Positions 1 to 7,118 of a stretch of DNA of 12,965 nt are shown piece by piece; position 1 is the first letter of the stretch, and the number at the start of each line of letters is the position of its first letter. The notes under the pieces are model-generated. The model saw only the letters and a list, made by a program, of their open reading frames with translations, was not told the DNA's origin and searched no databases. Made by a program: the position numbers and the translations under genes. Source of the DNA: Caryophanales bacterium UBA1624 (GTDB taxonomy: Bacteria > Bacillota_I > Bacilli_A > RFN20 > CAG-826). Location of the stretch: positions 1 to 12,965 of the forward strand of contig DCMK01000031.1 in assembly GCA_002321395.1 (NCBI GenBank), read 5' to 3'.

Positions 1-750
1 CCCGACCAATGCGCCCACAGATGCCGCAGCTTCGCCGGGATCAAATCGAAAAGCAGGCACTGCGCCTATAAAAAGCCGGGGGAGCCCAGGAAGGCCTTCC
101 CCAACGCCGCGATGGCCTTCCCCAACGTCGACGCCCCCCTCCCTCCTTCCTCGAATCCACGTTAGCAGACCCCTTTAAGGGGGTTTTAGCAACAGTGCCA
201 CAACGCCGATCGCGGCATCCATTCAGAAGGGAACAGCATAGTCCTTCTTCTTCGCCAGGTGGATTTTGCTCCTATGGTTTTCCGCACCCGCTCCGTCTTT
301 GGCGGGAGATGCAGCTTTGCAGTCTTTCTTCGGTTTGGAGCCGCGGATTTCCTGGCTTCCAGGTTATGGCACGGATGGACAATGTCCAAGGAATGCGAGC
401 GGGAAATCGCCGCGCGGTTTGGCCTTTTGCCGCTTCAATCCGAGGATTGCCCCTTATTAGGCATTGGGTGGGCTTCTTCAAGGAGAAGGAAAAACCATGA
501 AAGCCTGGCGTTTCTTTAGCCCTCTCTCTGGGGCTGCGGGACTCATTTTCCACAAGAAACCCCGCGCTTCTTCAATCTTCAATGCAAAACCGGTACGTAT
601 AATTGGATCGAAACGCCAAGCTCTAACCGCCTTTGAATGTATTATAATAAAACCGCGAATAGGCTTAAAAATAACGCTTCATCACCGAAGGCGGTCCGTT
701 CAATGGTCGCAGAAAGCCTTGGGCTTATAAAAGTTTTAAGAGGATGAAAG
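1..750. other. Gene-poor left flank, no supported gene
   Basis: No reading frame here is recognisable as a protein. Several open stretches exist on both strands between 190 and 550, but they overlap one another, lack good ribosome sites and show no family motif. A short minus-strand stretch open to the left edge (about 1-60), continuing after one TAG up to about 150, could be the remnant of a gene lying outside the window, but it is not recognisable. A CCCC/GGGG hairpin with a TTTT tail at 170-187 is a weak terminator candidate on the plus strand. The 590-750 part is more AT-rich and contains TATAAT at 643-648, a possible -10 element for the gene at 751, but no matching -35 hexamer is convincing. 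The flank could be decayed coding sequence. Confidence 0.5.
93..127. repeat. 14-bp perfect direct repeat, two copies
   Basis: GGCCTTCCCCAACG occurs at 93-106 and again at 114-127, a period of 21 bp. The period is a multiple of three, so in a coding frame it would duplicate seven residues, for example Leu-Gly-Lys-Ala read on the minus strand. No surrounding gene is recognised, so the repeat may be either a remnant of a repetitive coding region or a chance short duplication. Confidence 0.55.
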
Positions 751-1086
751 ATGGAAAATAACAATTGGAACTGGGTTTGGCTGGCAGGCATTGCCCAAAG
801 TCAAAAAAACGCAGAGAAAAATCAGGAAAACGCCAAGCTGGAGGAATTGCGGCATAAGGCGGATGAATACAAGATCCTTGCCGAAAACGCCAAAACAGAG
901 GACGAAAAAAAGAAGCAGAAAGCTTTGGCCGATTATTATCTAGATGAATACCAAAAGAAGCGCGCCGAAGTAGAAGCCAAAAGAGAGAAGGAGAAACAGC
1001 AGCAGCAGAACGCCCTGGTCATAGCGATCGTTTGCATTGTGGTGGCAATCCTCTTAACCGTCATTATCGTGGCAGCGATTTTATAG
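751..1086 (+). CDS. Small coiled-coil protein with C-terminal membrane anchor
   Basis: The 111-residue product is not a family I recognise. Residues 1-18 are rich in Asn and Trp. Residues 20-86 are almost wholly charged and polar (Lys, Glu, Gln, Ala), with a pattern expected of a long helix or coiled coil. Residues 88-111 are an uninterrupted hydrophobic segment ending at the last residue. There is no N-terminal signal peptide, so the predicted layout is a cytoplasmic helix tethered by its tail. The start is supported by AGAGG about ten bases upstream of ATG. It stands alone: no neighbouring gene is close on the same strand, and the flanks on both sides look non-coding. A role in membrane-associated scaffolding is possible but is only a guess. 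Being coding is likely because composition and layout are coherent and the start has a ribosome site. Confidence 0.7.
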   Translation: MENNNWNWVWLAGIAQSQKNAEKNQENAKLEELRHKADEYKILAENAKTEDEKKKQKALADYYLDEYQKKRAEVEAKREKEKQQQQNALVIAIVCIVVAILLTVIIVAAIL

Positions 1087-1363
1087 TTCGACGCCGTTAG
1101 AAAATAGGCCCGTCGATCTTGAAAAGCAAAAAAGAGATACGAATCGATTTGGGAAGAGACGATGGGTGGATCAACCCTGTCCATCGATCGGAATATATTG
1201 AGAACAAAAAAGCCAAAGAGCTCTTAGGATCGGATTTTAGGGCTAGGAAAAACCTTTATCGAGTAAGAGACCGAAGCGACCCCATATCGGAAAGGCGTTT
1301 CCGAAGAAGGCGTCGTGAGCTTCGCCCCCCCACCGTTTGAAGGCAAACAAACAAAAAGAGAAA
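1087..1363. other. Intergenic stretch, no supported gene
   Basis: A TTG-initiated plus-strand frame at 1119-1340 (73 codons) is open, but its only upstream purine run is weak. Its last third runs through an Arg-rich stretch containing an inverted repeat (CGGAAA, four bases, TTTCCG at 1289-1304), and the product matches nothing I know. I see no other content before the terminator hairpins that begin at 1364. Confidence 0.5.
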
Positions 1364-1379
1364 CCCCGGATTTGCGGGG
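1364..1379 (-). terminator. Possible minus-strand terminator hairpin
   Basis: CCCCG and CGGGG form a 5-bp GC-only stem around a six-base loop. Read on the minus strand it is followed by a T-rich tract (TTTCTCTTTTTG). It sits directly against the stronger plus-strand hairpin at 1380-1400, so the pair could stop transcription from both sides. No minus-strand gene is seen immediately upstream that would need it. Confidence 0.4.
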
Positions 1380-1403
1380 AAAGCGGCCTTGCGTCGCTTT
1401 TTT
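1380..1403 (+). terminator. Rho-independent terminator
   Basis: AAAGCGGC (1380-1387) pairs with GTCGCTTT (1393-1400), eight pairs with one G-T, around a five-base loop. A run of six T at 1398-1403 begins within the stem, and a second T run follows at 1409-1414. The geometry is typical of an intrinsic terminator. It could end a transcript coming from 751-1086, or act as an attenuator in the leader of the permease gene downstream. Confidence 0.75.
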
Positions 1404-1429
1404 CTTCGTTTTTTAAAGGACGAGCGCCC

Positions 1430-1519
1430 ATGGCCTTGCGGGCTAAAGCCTCTCCTTGTTGGTCCCATTTTCTTTTCTATGGAATCTTCAGGAGAGAAGG
1501 ACTATCATTCCGCCCGTGA
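1430..1519 (+). CDS. Putative 29-codon upstream ORF coupled to permease
   Basis: An ATG at 1430 is preceded by AAAGGA at 1415-1420, nine bases away, a good ribosome site. The frame runs 29 codons and stops at TGA 1517-1519, which overlaps the GTG start of the permease at 1516-1518 in a GTGA arrangement. That overlap is the usual sign of translational coupling. The peptide is rich in aromatic and basic residues and has one Cys. It matches no family I know, so if real it most likely acts as a leader whose translation delivers ribosomes to the weak GTG start. It lies just after an intrinsic terminator hairpin, which leaves attenuation open as well. The alternative is that this is a chance short frame. 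Confidence 0.4.
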   Translation: MALRAKASPCWSHFLFYGIFRREGLSFRP

Positions 1520-2808
1520 TTTGCACCTTGGTCATCGCCATATTGTCCATCCTTGGGATGTTGGCATGCCTGCTGTTCCATCCCGCCATCCGCATCGGCA
1601 GATTCTCCTTCTCGACTTTCTATTGGCCTCCCCTGATCGGCTTAGCGATCCTCCTCATCACAGGGAACGTCTCCGGTTCGGAGTATTTGTCCGGTTTGGT
1701 CCAAGATGGCAGCATGAACCCCCTCGAGATTCTGATCCTTTTCTTTTCGATGGCCTTCCTTTCCACGGTTTTGGACGAGGTTGGCTTCTTTTCCTTTTTG
1801 GCGGATAAGGCCGTCGCCAAGGCGAAAGGATCCCAAACCGCCCTGTTCTTCATCCTGTATGGGCTTTGCTCGATCTTGACCATGTTCACCTCCAACGACA
1901 TCGTCATCATCTCCTTCACCCCTTTCCTTCTGTTCTTCGCCAAAGACGCGAAGGTCAATCCGATCCCCTATCTCCTTGGGGAATTCGTGGCGGCGAACAC
2001 CTGGTCGATGCTCTTCATCTTCGGCAACCCGACGAACGTCTATTTGGCTTCTGCTTTCGGGCTTAGCTTCGGCGAGTATTTCTCCCACATGTGGCTTCCT
2101 ACCCTTTTGGCGGGCTTGGTTTCTTTAGGCGTGATGCTTCTCTTGTTTTGGAAGGACCTCAAAGCCCCGATGGACGTCCATCTCGGATCCTCGAAGATCC
2201 AAAACCGGTTCGTCCTCATTTCCTCTTTGTCCATTCTCCTTTCGGTCGTGGCCTTGATGGCCTTAAGCAGTTATATTCGCCTTCCGATGTGGCTGTTCTC
2301 TTTGGTTGGGGCCGGCGCGTTGCTCTTGCTGCTTCTTGGCCAGGCCCTCCTAAAACGCGAAAAGCCAGCTTTGCTCTGGTCTTCCTGCAAACGCCTGCCA
2401 TTTTCCTTGGCCCCGTTTCTTTTGGCGATGTTCGGCATCGTGATGGGGCTGACTCAGGCGGGCATCACGGAGCGGATCGGATCGTTCCTAAGCCAAGGGG
2501 AACCCGTATTGTCCTATGGGCTTTCTTCCTTCGCCGCGGCGAATGTCATGAACAACCTCCCCATGTCGGTCCTCTATTCCGGGCTCCTCCCCTCTTCGGG
2601 GGCCTATCAGAAGGCCCTTTACGCGACGATTGCCTCAAGCAACCTAGGGGCCATCCTGACACCCGTGGGGGCTTTGGCGGGGATTTTGTGGATGAGGATC
2701 CTCAAAAGCCACGGGGTGGACTTTTCCTTCGCCAAGTTCTGCTGCTATGGCGCTTTGATTTCCATACCGACTTTATTCGCCTGTTTGTCTCCTTTGTTCT
2801 TCTTGTGA
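1516..2808 (+). CDS. ArsB/SLC13-like inner-membrane permease
   Basis: A polytopic membrane protein with about eleven hydrophobic segments. It resembles ArsB arsenite permeases of the ion-transporter superfamily: LDEVGFF at residues 86-92, a TSND turn at 125-128, NNLP at 346-349 and NLGAILTPVG at 376-385 all have counterparts in ArsB. A GNPTN motif near residue 170 is instead shared with wider ArsB/NhaD/SLC13 permeases, so arsenite is not certain as substrate. I chose GTG 1516 because it gives 430 residues, close to the 429 of E. coli ArsB, begins just before the first membrane helix, and overlaps the upstream ORF stop. The frame is open further up to a TTG at 1456, which has no ribosome site. 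AGGAGAGAAGG at 1490-1500 lies about 15 bases before GTG. No arsR, arsA, arsC or arsD is nearby. Confidence 0.85.
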   Translation: MICTLVIAILSILGMLACLLFHPAIRIGRFSFSTFYWPPLIGLAILLITGNVSGSEYLSGLVQDGSMNPLEILILFFSMAFLSTVLDEVGFFSFLADKAVAKAKGSQTALFFILYGLCSILTMFTSNDIVIISFTPFLLFFAKDAKVNPIPYLLGEFVAANTWSMLFIFGNPTNVYLASAFGLSFGEYFSHMWLPTLLAGLVSLGVMLLLFWKDLKAPMDVHLGSSKIQNRFVLISSLSILLSVVALMALSSYIRLPMWLFSLVGAGALLLLLLGQALLKREKPALLWSSCKRLPFSLAPFLLAMFGIVMGLTQAGITERIGSFLSQGEPVLSYGLSSFAAANVMNNLPMSVLYSGLLPSSGAYQKALYATIASSNLGAILTPVGALAGILWMRILKSHGVDFSFAKFCCYGALISIPTLFACLSPLFFL

Positions 2809-2919
2809 TGGCAAGAAAAAGGAACCCGTATTCCTTACCCCCAAATCGATTCTATATCGCCCCGGGAATCCGCGATGGAACCCATCCAAGGGCTTTGTCT
2901 AGCCATGTTGGAAGGGGAT

Positions 2920-3870
2920 TCAATATCCTTGAATCAAATAGGACAAGTCATAGGGCGGCGAAAGTTTGCTGCTTTGCGCTCAAACATTCCAGGAATGGGG
3001 CTTAATCATTTGGCTCACGCGTCGCTTTGGATTCGGCGAAACTTCGTTGGCCGCTTTCGTTTTTCCGTTATGCGCCTTCCCCTCGATGAGCGTTTCCTGT
3101 CTTCGGCAACGGGTGACGAAATCAATTTCCAACCCAGTCTTCCTGCCTTTTTGCTGAAAGCGTCCGCGACCAGCTCTTCGTATCGAGTGCCTTTGTAAAT
3201 GCCTAATTTGTCGTTGTCGCTGGAGGTACCTTCTTTGAGCTAGGGACAAAAAGCCCAACGTCCGAAGAAATACATTTTGAATTCATGGGGTATAACCGAT
3301 CCGTTTAAGGGCGATTCAAAATCCGTCAGGATAAAGCAAGGAACAAGAAACCCATAGTCGACAAGCCATTGCATCACTTCGGAATAACATTCCGATTTCG
3401 CGTTTTGTCCGCGTGGCTGAATTGGAACTTCTTGTAGCCCTTCGCCAATTGGTTCGGCAGCGAGTCCGCGATTCGGTCCAGCTTGATCGGCAGGGGTTTA
3501 TCCGCCCGCTCCTGCCCTTTTTCGAAATGAATTTCCCAAGATCGTTTCGATCGCTTTCCATACGACTACTTTGCCCTTCCTTGGCGGATGCATAGTCTGC
3601 GCGTTCTAGGAAATCGGGCATGCCTGCGATAGCCAAATACTCTCGGTAAGCGCCCGGCATCGCGTTGTGGAACGCGTGAGGGATCGCCTTTTCCCCTCAT
3701 AAGATTTTTCAGAAGGTCAAAACCGTTTCGCTCACCCTTTTTGCCCAAAGGAATTCTTCGAAATCCATGGGGACATCGTCACGACATTTCTGCCCCACCG
3801 GAGCTCCTTGCGCGGGCGTTCGGCCATTCCTGGATTTCGTCCATGATAATTCAGGTGTTCCCGGGGGCCA
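2920..3870 (-). pseudogene. Decayed AAA_14/DUF4143-type ATPase
   Basis: Fragments of one protein appear in the correct order on the minus strand but in shifting frames. From its N-terminal side they are: IIMDEIQEW (Walker B, 3824-3850, with a TGA just before it), PMDFEEFLWAK (about 3739-3771), HNAMPGAYREYLAIAG (about 3624-3671), RNDLGKF, SLPNQLAKGYKKF, MQWLVDYGFLVP (about 3340-3374), FKMYFF, YKGTRYEELVADAFS, EIDFV with LIEGKAHNGKTK, and a terminal LSYLIQGY ending at TGA 2920-2922. This is the layout of AAA ATPases with a C-terminal DUF4143 nuclease-like domain. The Walker A end is absent and about 30 residues between Walker B and the FEEFLW segment appear deleted. At least four frame changes are needed, so this is a dead gene, not a sequencing slip. 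Boundaries are approximate. Confidence 0.8.
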
Positions 3871-4301
3871 GTCGGAAAGGAGGCAAATGTAACAATAGGC
3901 CGTCATAATGGGATAAAAGAATCCAGATCCCTGGAACTATAGAATTCAAGAAAAATGAACTTCATTTGCGGTGGGGGCACCTAACTTTTTATTCCATGTT
4001 GAAAAGATTACCCCATCCCGATTTTTCAATTCCAAAGACAAAAAGGCGCAAAGGAAGAAACAAACGAAGAAAAAAGCCCCATCTTCCCAACATATCCGCC
4101 ATTTCTCTTCCATTCCCCAACGGCAGGAGAAACGGCAGCACGAACGGATCCGTGCGAAATCGGGAATCGAATTTACCCGTTATCGAAATAGCGAAAGGGC
4201 TGCGCGCTTCGTCGATCAATGCTCCACCAAAAAGAGGGCAACATCTCATCGCCCCCGTTCTAAGACCAAGGATGCTGGGCTCATTCTTACGTCAAAACCC
4301 T
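3871..4301. other. Gap between ATPase remnant and zur, nothing firm
   Basis: No gene is supported. Open frames exist on both strands between 3966 and 4300 but are Lys/Arg-rich low-complexity products without a ribosome site or family likeness. The missing N-terminal part of the decayed ATPase could not be found here. No clear terminator for zur was found either; a 4-bp AACC/GGTT pairing just after the zur stop is too weak to count. Confidence 0.5.
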
Positions 4302-4724
4302 TTAGGAACGGTTACCATTTGTTTTCTTTTGGCATTCCGGGCACAATCCGTAGATCTCCCGATTTTGGTCGGGAATGAGAAATCCCGTTTCCTGTTCGAT
4401 TTTCTGATTCACCAATTCAAAAGGGCAGCCATCGAGGGGGACTCGCTTTTTGCATTGCACGCAGACCAAAACATGGGCGTCTTCTTTTTCGGCGAAGGAA
4501 AACACATTCTCTTTGTTCTCATTGATCTCTTTCTTCGCCAAACCCACCTTTTCAAACGCGGACAGAACGCGATAGACCGTCGAAAGGTCTTGGCTGTCCT
4601 TTGGGAGGGAGGCGAAGATCGCTTCTGCGGTCAAGGGGCGATCCGAGCTTTGCAGCAGGGCGAGGATGTTTTGCCTCGCCTTCGTTTTCTTCAAGCCGCA
4701 CCGCTTCCAGATTTCATCGTCCAT
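4302..4724 (-). CDS. zur: Fur-family zinc uptake regulator
   Basis: A 140-residue Fur-family repressor. The N-terminal winged helix includes STVYRVLSAFEKVGLAKK at residues 48-65, the recognition region. The C-terminal dimerisation domain carries a His at 84 followed by CVQC (88-91) and CPEC (128-131), the two CxxC pairs that hold structural zinc in this family. Placement divergent from a complete zinc-importer operon makes Zur the best call; Fur or PerR is less likely. Start: I prefer the ATG at 4722-4724, six bases after a GAGAGA purine run. Another ATG two codons upstream (4728-4730) would lack spacing, and a more distal TTG would lie inside the operator. The product likely represses znuACB when zinc is sufficient and, since the operator lies in its own upstream region, probably itself. 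Confidence 0.88.
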   Translation of the reverse strand: MDDEIWKRCGLKKTKARQNILALLQSSDRPLTAEAIFASLPKDSQDLSTVYRVLSAFEKVGLAKKEINENKENVFSFAEKEDAHVLVCVQCKKRVPLDGCPFELVNQKIEQETGFLIPDQNREIYGLCPECQKKTNGNRS

Positions 4725-4756
4725 AGTCATTCTCTCTTTTCTTCTTGCGCAGAATG

Positions 4757-4764
4757 AGTATAAC
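4757..4764. promoter_or_regulatory. Shared -10 region of divergent promoters
   Basis: AGTATAAC contains TATAAC on the plus strand (4759-4764) toward znuA and TATACT on the minus strand toward zur. Both are fair -10 hexamers, so two divergent promoters may overlap here. The -35 regions are poor: for zur it would fall within the inverted repeat at 4771-4785, and for znuA no good hexamer is visible. This is an inference from position. Confidence 0.4.
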
Positions 4765-4770
4765 ATTACT

Positions 4771-4785
4771 TGCAAATGATTTGCA
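4771..4785. promoter_or_regulatory. Zur operator, perfect 7-1-7 inverted repeat
   Basis: TGCAAAT and ATTTGCA flank a single central G. The 7-1-7 layout is that of Fur-family operators. It sits between zur and znuA, around the expected start of the znuA transcript and within the -35/spacer region expected for zur, so bound repressor could block both. The ribosome site of znuA (AAAGGAGG) follows shortly after. Confidence 0.8.
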
Positions 4786-4802
4786 TTTAGAAAGGAGGAA
4801 AA

Positions 4803-5660
4803 ATGAAAAAACCTCTCATGCTCCTGCTATTCCCTCTTCTCCTTCCTTCCTGTTCCTACCAAAAGGCTGACGCGAACGTCCTCTACGCCTCTTTCTATCC
4901 GATTTACGATTTCGCCCAGCGGATCGTCCGAGGAAAAATGACGGTCAAGAACCTCACCCCTTATGGCAGCGAGCCCCACGACTTCGAGCCTTCGGTCCGG
5001 CAGGTCGTTGAGATGACCGAAGGGAAGGCTTTTTTGGCGAATGGATTGTCCCTGGAGGGCTATCTTTCCTCCCTGCCGAAAGAAGTCTCGGATAAGACCT
5101 ATGTGGTCACCGAAGGCATCGAAACGCGTTCTCTCAACGGGATCGTCGACCCCCATGTTTGGCTGTCTCTGCCCAACGCCCAAAAGGAGATGGAGCGAAT
5201 CTGCTCCATCGTCTCAAAGCTCGATCCCGAGAACGCTTCCTATTACGCCGATAACCTCGCGGAGGAAAAAGAAAGATTCTCCGCATTGGAAAGCCAATAC
5301 CGACCCAAATTCGCCTCTATGCCGAGGAAGACCATCGTCGTCTCCCACGCGGCGTTCGGCTATCTCTGCGCCGAATACGGCTTGGAGCAGATCTACGTCT
5401 CTGGGCTGAGCCCCAGTCAAGAACCTTCGCCAAAGCAATTGGAAACCATCCTTTCGTTGGTGAAGGAAAAGGGGATCACCACGGTTTTCTATGAGGAATT
5501 GGCCTCAGACGCGATCGTGAAGAAAATCGCCTCGGAGACCGGGGCGAAAGTCGAGATCCTCAACCCTTTGGAAGGATTGAGCCAAGAAGAGCAAAAAACC
5601 GAAGACTATCTCTCCGTGATGGAGGAGAACTACCGCAAAATTTGGGAGGCCTGCCGATGA
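4803..5660 (+). CDS. znuA: Zinc ABC transporter substrate-binding lipoprotein
   Basis: A 285-residue cluster A-I metal-binding protein. The first 17 residues are a lipoprotein signal with lipobox LPSC and acylated Cys17, so the mature protein is anchored outside the membrane. Metal ligands expected in the family are visible: His59 in EPHDFEPS, His118 in DPHVW and His182 in SHAAFGYL. A His at the third place, where manganese binders such as PsaA have Glu, favours zinc. The usual His-rich loop of ZnuA/AdcA is absent. AAAGGAGG lies about seven bases before ATG. It is the first gene of znuA-znuC-znuB and its stop overlaps the znuC start in ATGA. Control by the inverted repeat at 4771-4785 is likely. 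Confidence 0.93.
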   Translation: MKKPLMLLLFPLLLPSCSYQKADANVLYASFYPIYDFAQRIVRGKMTVKNLTPYGSEPHDFEPSVRQVVEMTEGKAFLANGLSLEGYLSSLPKEVSDKTYVVTEGIETRSLNGIVDPHVWLSLPNAQKEMERICSIVSKLDPENASYYADNLAEEKERFSALESQYRPKFASMPRKTIVVSHAAFGYLCAEYGLEQIYVSGLSPSQEPSPKQLETILSLVKEKGITTVFYEELASDAIVKKIASETGAKVEILNPLEGLSQEEQKTEDYLSVMEENYRKIWEACR

Positions 5661-6316
5661 TCCGCTTCGAGGACGTTTCCTTTTCCTATCCCGGAACCCC
5701 GGTTCTGGAAAAGATCGACTTTTGCATGAAAGATGGGGAATTCGTAGGGATTTTAGGCCCGAACGGGGGAGGGAAATCCACCTTCCTGCGTTTGGCTTTG
5801 GGCCTATTGAAACCAAGCTCGGGCAAAGTGGAAATCAGGGAAAAGCGCATCTCCTACATCGCCCAGACCACCTCGATTTCCGATTCCTCCTTCCCGGCGA
5901 CGGTGGAGGAAGTCGTGGGGCTTGGCCTTGTGGGGCCTAAGCTCGATTTCCATTTCAAGCAGAGGAAGCAGAAGGTCGAAAGCGTCTTGAAGGACATGGG
6001 CTTATACCCGTTCCGTTCCCGGCTGGTCAATGAACTCTCCGGGGGGCAGCTGCAGCGCGTCAAAATCGCCAAAGCCATCATCGGATCCCCTACGTTGATC
6101 GTCTTGGATGAGCCCGATGCGGGGATGGACGAAGAGTCGCATGAGGGGCTCGTGAGGATCGTCTCGGAGCTCCATCAAAAGAAAATCGGAATCCTCTTCG
6201 TCTCGCACCATCCCCACGACCTATCCGAATCCGACCGAATCGAATTCATCGAAGCCGGCAAAATCCTGCCGTATGAAGAAGAGCTTTCCAGGGGGCATCA
6301 TCATGTTGACCTATAA
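5657..6316 (+). CDS. znuC: Zinc ABC transporter ATP-binding protein
   Basis: The cytoplasmic ATPase that powers zinc import, 219 residues from the ATG at 5657. Motifs are complete: Walker A GPNGGGKST at residues 34-42, Q-loop in YIAQ, signature LSGGQ at 127-131, Walker B LIVLDEPD at 147-154 and the H-loop His at 184 in VSHH. The start is the ATG overlapping the znuA stop (ATGA); a TTG five codons earlier is in frame but less likely. The C-terminus ends in HHH-Val-Asp-Leu, which coincides with the overlap into znuB and may or may not have a metal role. Neighbours on both sides are its binding protein and permease. Confidence 0.93.
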   Translation: MIRFEDVSFSYPGTPVLEKIDFCMKDGEFVGILGPNGGGKSTFLRLALGLLKPSSGKVEIREKRISYIAQTTSISDSSFPATVEEVVGLGLVGPKLDFHFKQRKQKVESVLKDMGLYPFRSRLVNELSGGQLQRVKIAKAIIGSPTLIVLDEPDAGMDEESHEGLVRIVSELHQKKIGILFVSHHPHDLSESDRIEFIEAGKILPYEEELSRGHHHVDL

Positions 6317-7118
6317 ATTCATGCAGATCGCCTTCTTGGTAAGCATTCTGCTGGGAGTCGCGATCCCCCTTCTTGGGTCCAGCGCAGTGTTCAAGCGCCT
6401 CTCCTCTTCCGGAGATGCGCTGGCCCATTCCTCCTTGGCCGGGGTGGCGATCGGCCTCGCCGCGGGGCTCAATCCGCTTTGGACGGCCGTCTTCAGCTGC
6501 GTCGTCTCCTTTTTGATCATCGAATTGCTGCGGAGGAGATTCAACAAATACTCCGAAATCGGGGTCGCGGTCGTCTTAAGCGCCTCGGTCGGATTGGCCG
6601 GGATCTTATCGAGCTTCACTTCCGCTTCAAATTTCGATGCCTATCTATTCGGATCGATCCTTCTGATATCGGAGGAGGAGCTTTATTTGACCCTCGGGAT
6701 ATTCGCCGCGGTGCTGGGCTTCTATTTCCTTTTCCATGGCCAAATTTTCGCCTCTTTGTATTCGGAAAGCGAAAGCAAAGTCTCGGGGATCAAGGTCAAT
6801 GGGCTCACCTTCGTCCAGGATTTGCTTTTCGCCCTCACGATCGCCGTATCCAGCAAAATCACGGGGTCCTTAGTGGTGTCCAGCCTGGTGGTTTTGCCAA
6901 CCGCGGTGGCGTTGCAGTTCAAAAAGGGATACAAGTGGACGCTTCTAATCTCCGTCTTCTCTTCCTTAACGGCCATGCTCTCGGGGCTTAGCATCGCCTA
7001 TTACGCGGATTTGAAGCCCGGGGCCACGATTGTCATGGTCCTAATCGGCGAATTAGTCCTCGCTTTCTTGGTTAAGGGCATCCTCGCCTTGGGGCGAAAG
7101 GGAAGGTCCCGCGCCTAG
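6303..7118 (+). CDS. znuB: Zinc ABC transporter membrane permease
   Basis: A 271-residue permease of the ABC-3 family with about eight membrane segments. Family landmarks are DALAHSSLAGVAIG at residues 38-51, FGSILLIS in the middle, and a VSSLVVLPTAVA segment followed by YYADLKPGATIV near the end, all equivalent to conserved stretches in ZnuB/MntB proteins. The ATG at 6303 is preceded by AGGGGG at suitable distance and overlaps the end of znuC by 14 bp; an in-frame ATG ten codons upstream lies within znuC and is less likely. It forms the channel for zinc delivered by the lipoprotein. Its last 66 bases also encode, on the other strand, the tail of the convergent MFS gene. Confidence 0.92.
   Translation: MLTYKFMQIAFLVSILLGVAIPLLGSSAVFKRLSSSGDALAHSSLAGVAIGLAAGLNPLWTAVFSCVVSFLIIELLRRRFNKYSEIGVAVVLSASVGLAGILSSFTSASNFDAYLFGSILLISEEELYLTLGIFAAVLGFYFLFHGQIFASLYSESESKVSGIKVNGLTFVQDLLFALTIAVSSKITGSLVVSSLVVLPTAVALQFKKGYKWTLLISVFSSLTAMLSGLSIAYYADLKPGATIVMVLIGELVLAFLVKGILALGRKGRSRA

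Noticed and set aside
1..187. Possible tRNA, suggested by a TCGAATCC stretch near 152 followed by a hairpin with TTTT
   Set aside because: No cloverleaf arms can be formed around it and no CCA-side acceptor pairing was found.
1119..1340. 73-codon plus-strand frame with TTG start
   Set aside because: Weak ribosome site, Arg-rich end running through an inverted repeat, and no recognisable family.
2091..3005. 304-codon plus-strand frame overlapping the permease
   Set aside because: It is a shifted reading of the permease coding sequence and has no motifs or ribosome site.
3989..4249. Minus-strand frame with LIDEARSPFAIS, resembling the SecA motif ILIDEARTPLIIS
   Set aside because: The likeness covers about a dozen residues only. 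Upstream and downstream residues do not follow SecA in any of the three frames, so chance similarity or a very short remnant cannot be told apart.
3966..4757. 263-codon plus-strand frame opposite zur
   Set aside because: It is largely the antisense of the zur gene, which has clear Fur motifs and zinc CxxC pairs; the frame itself has no ribosome site or family match.
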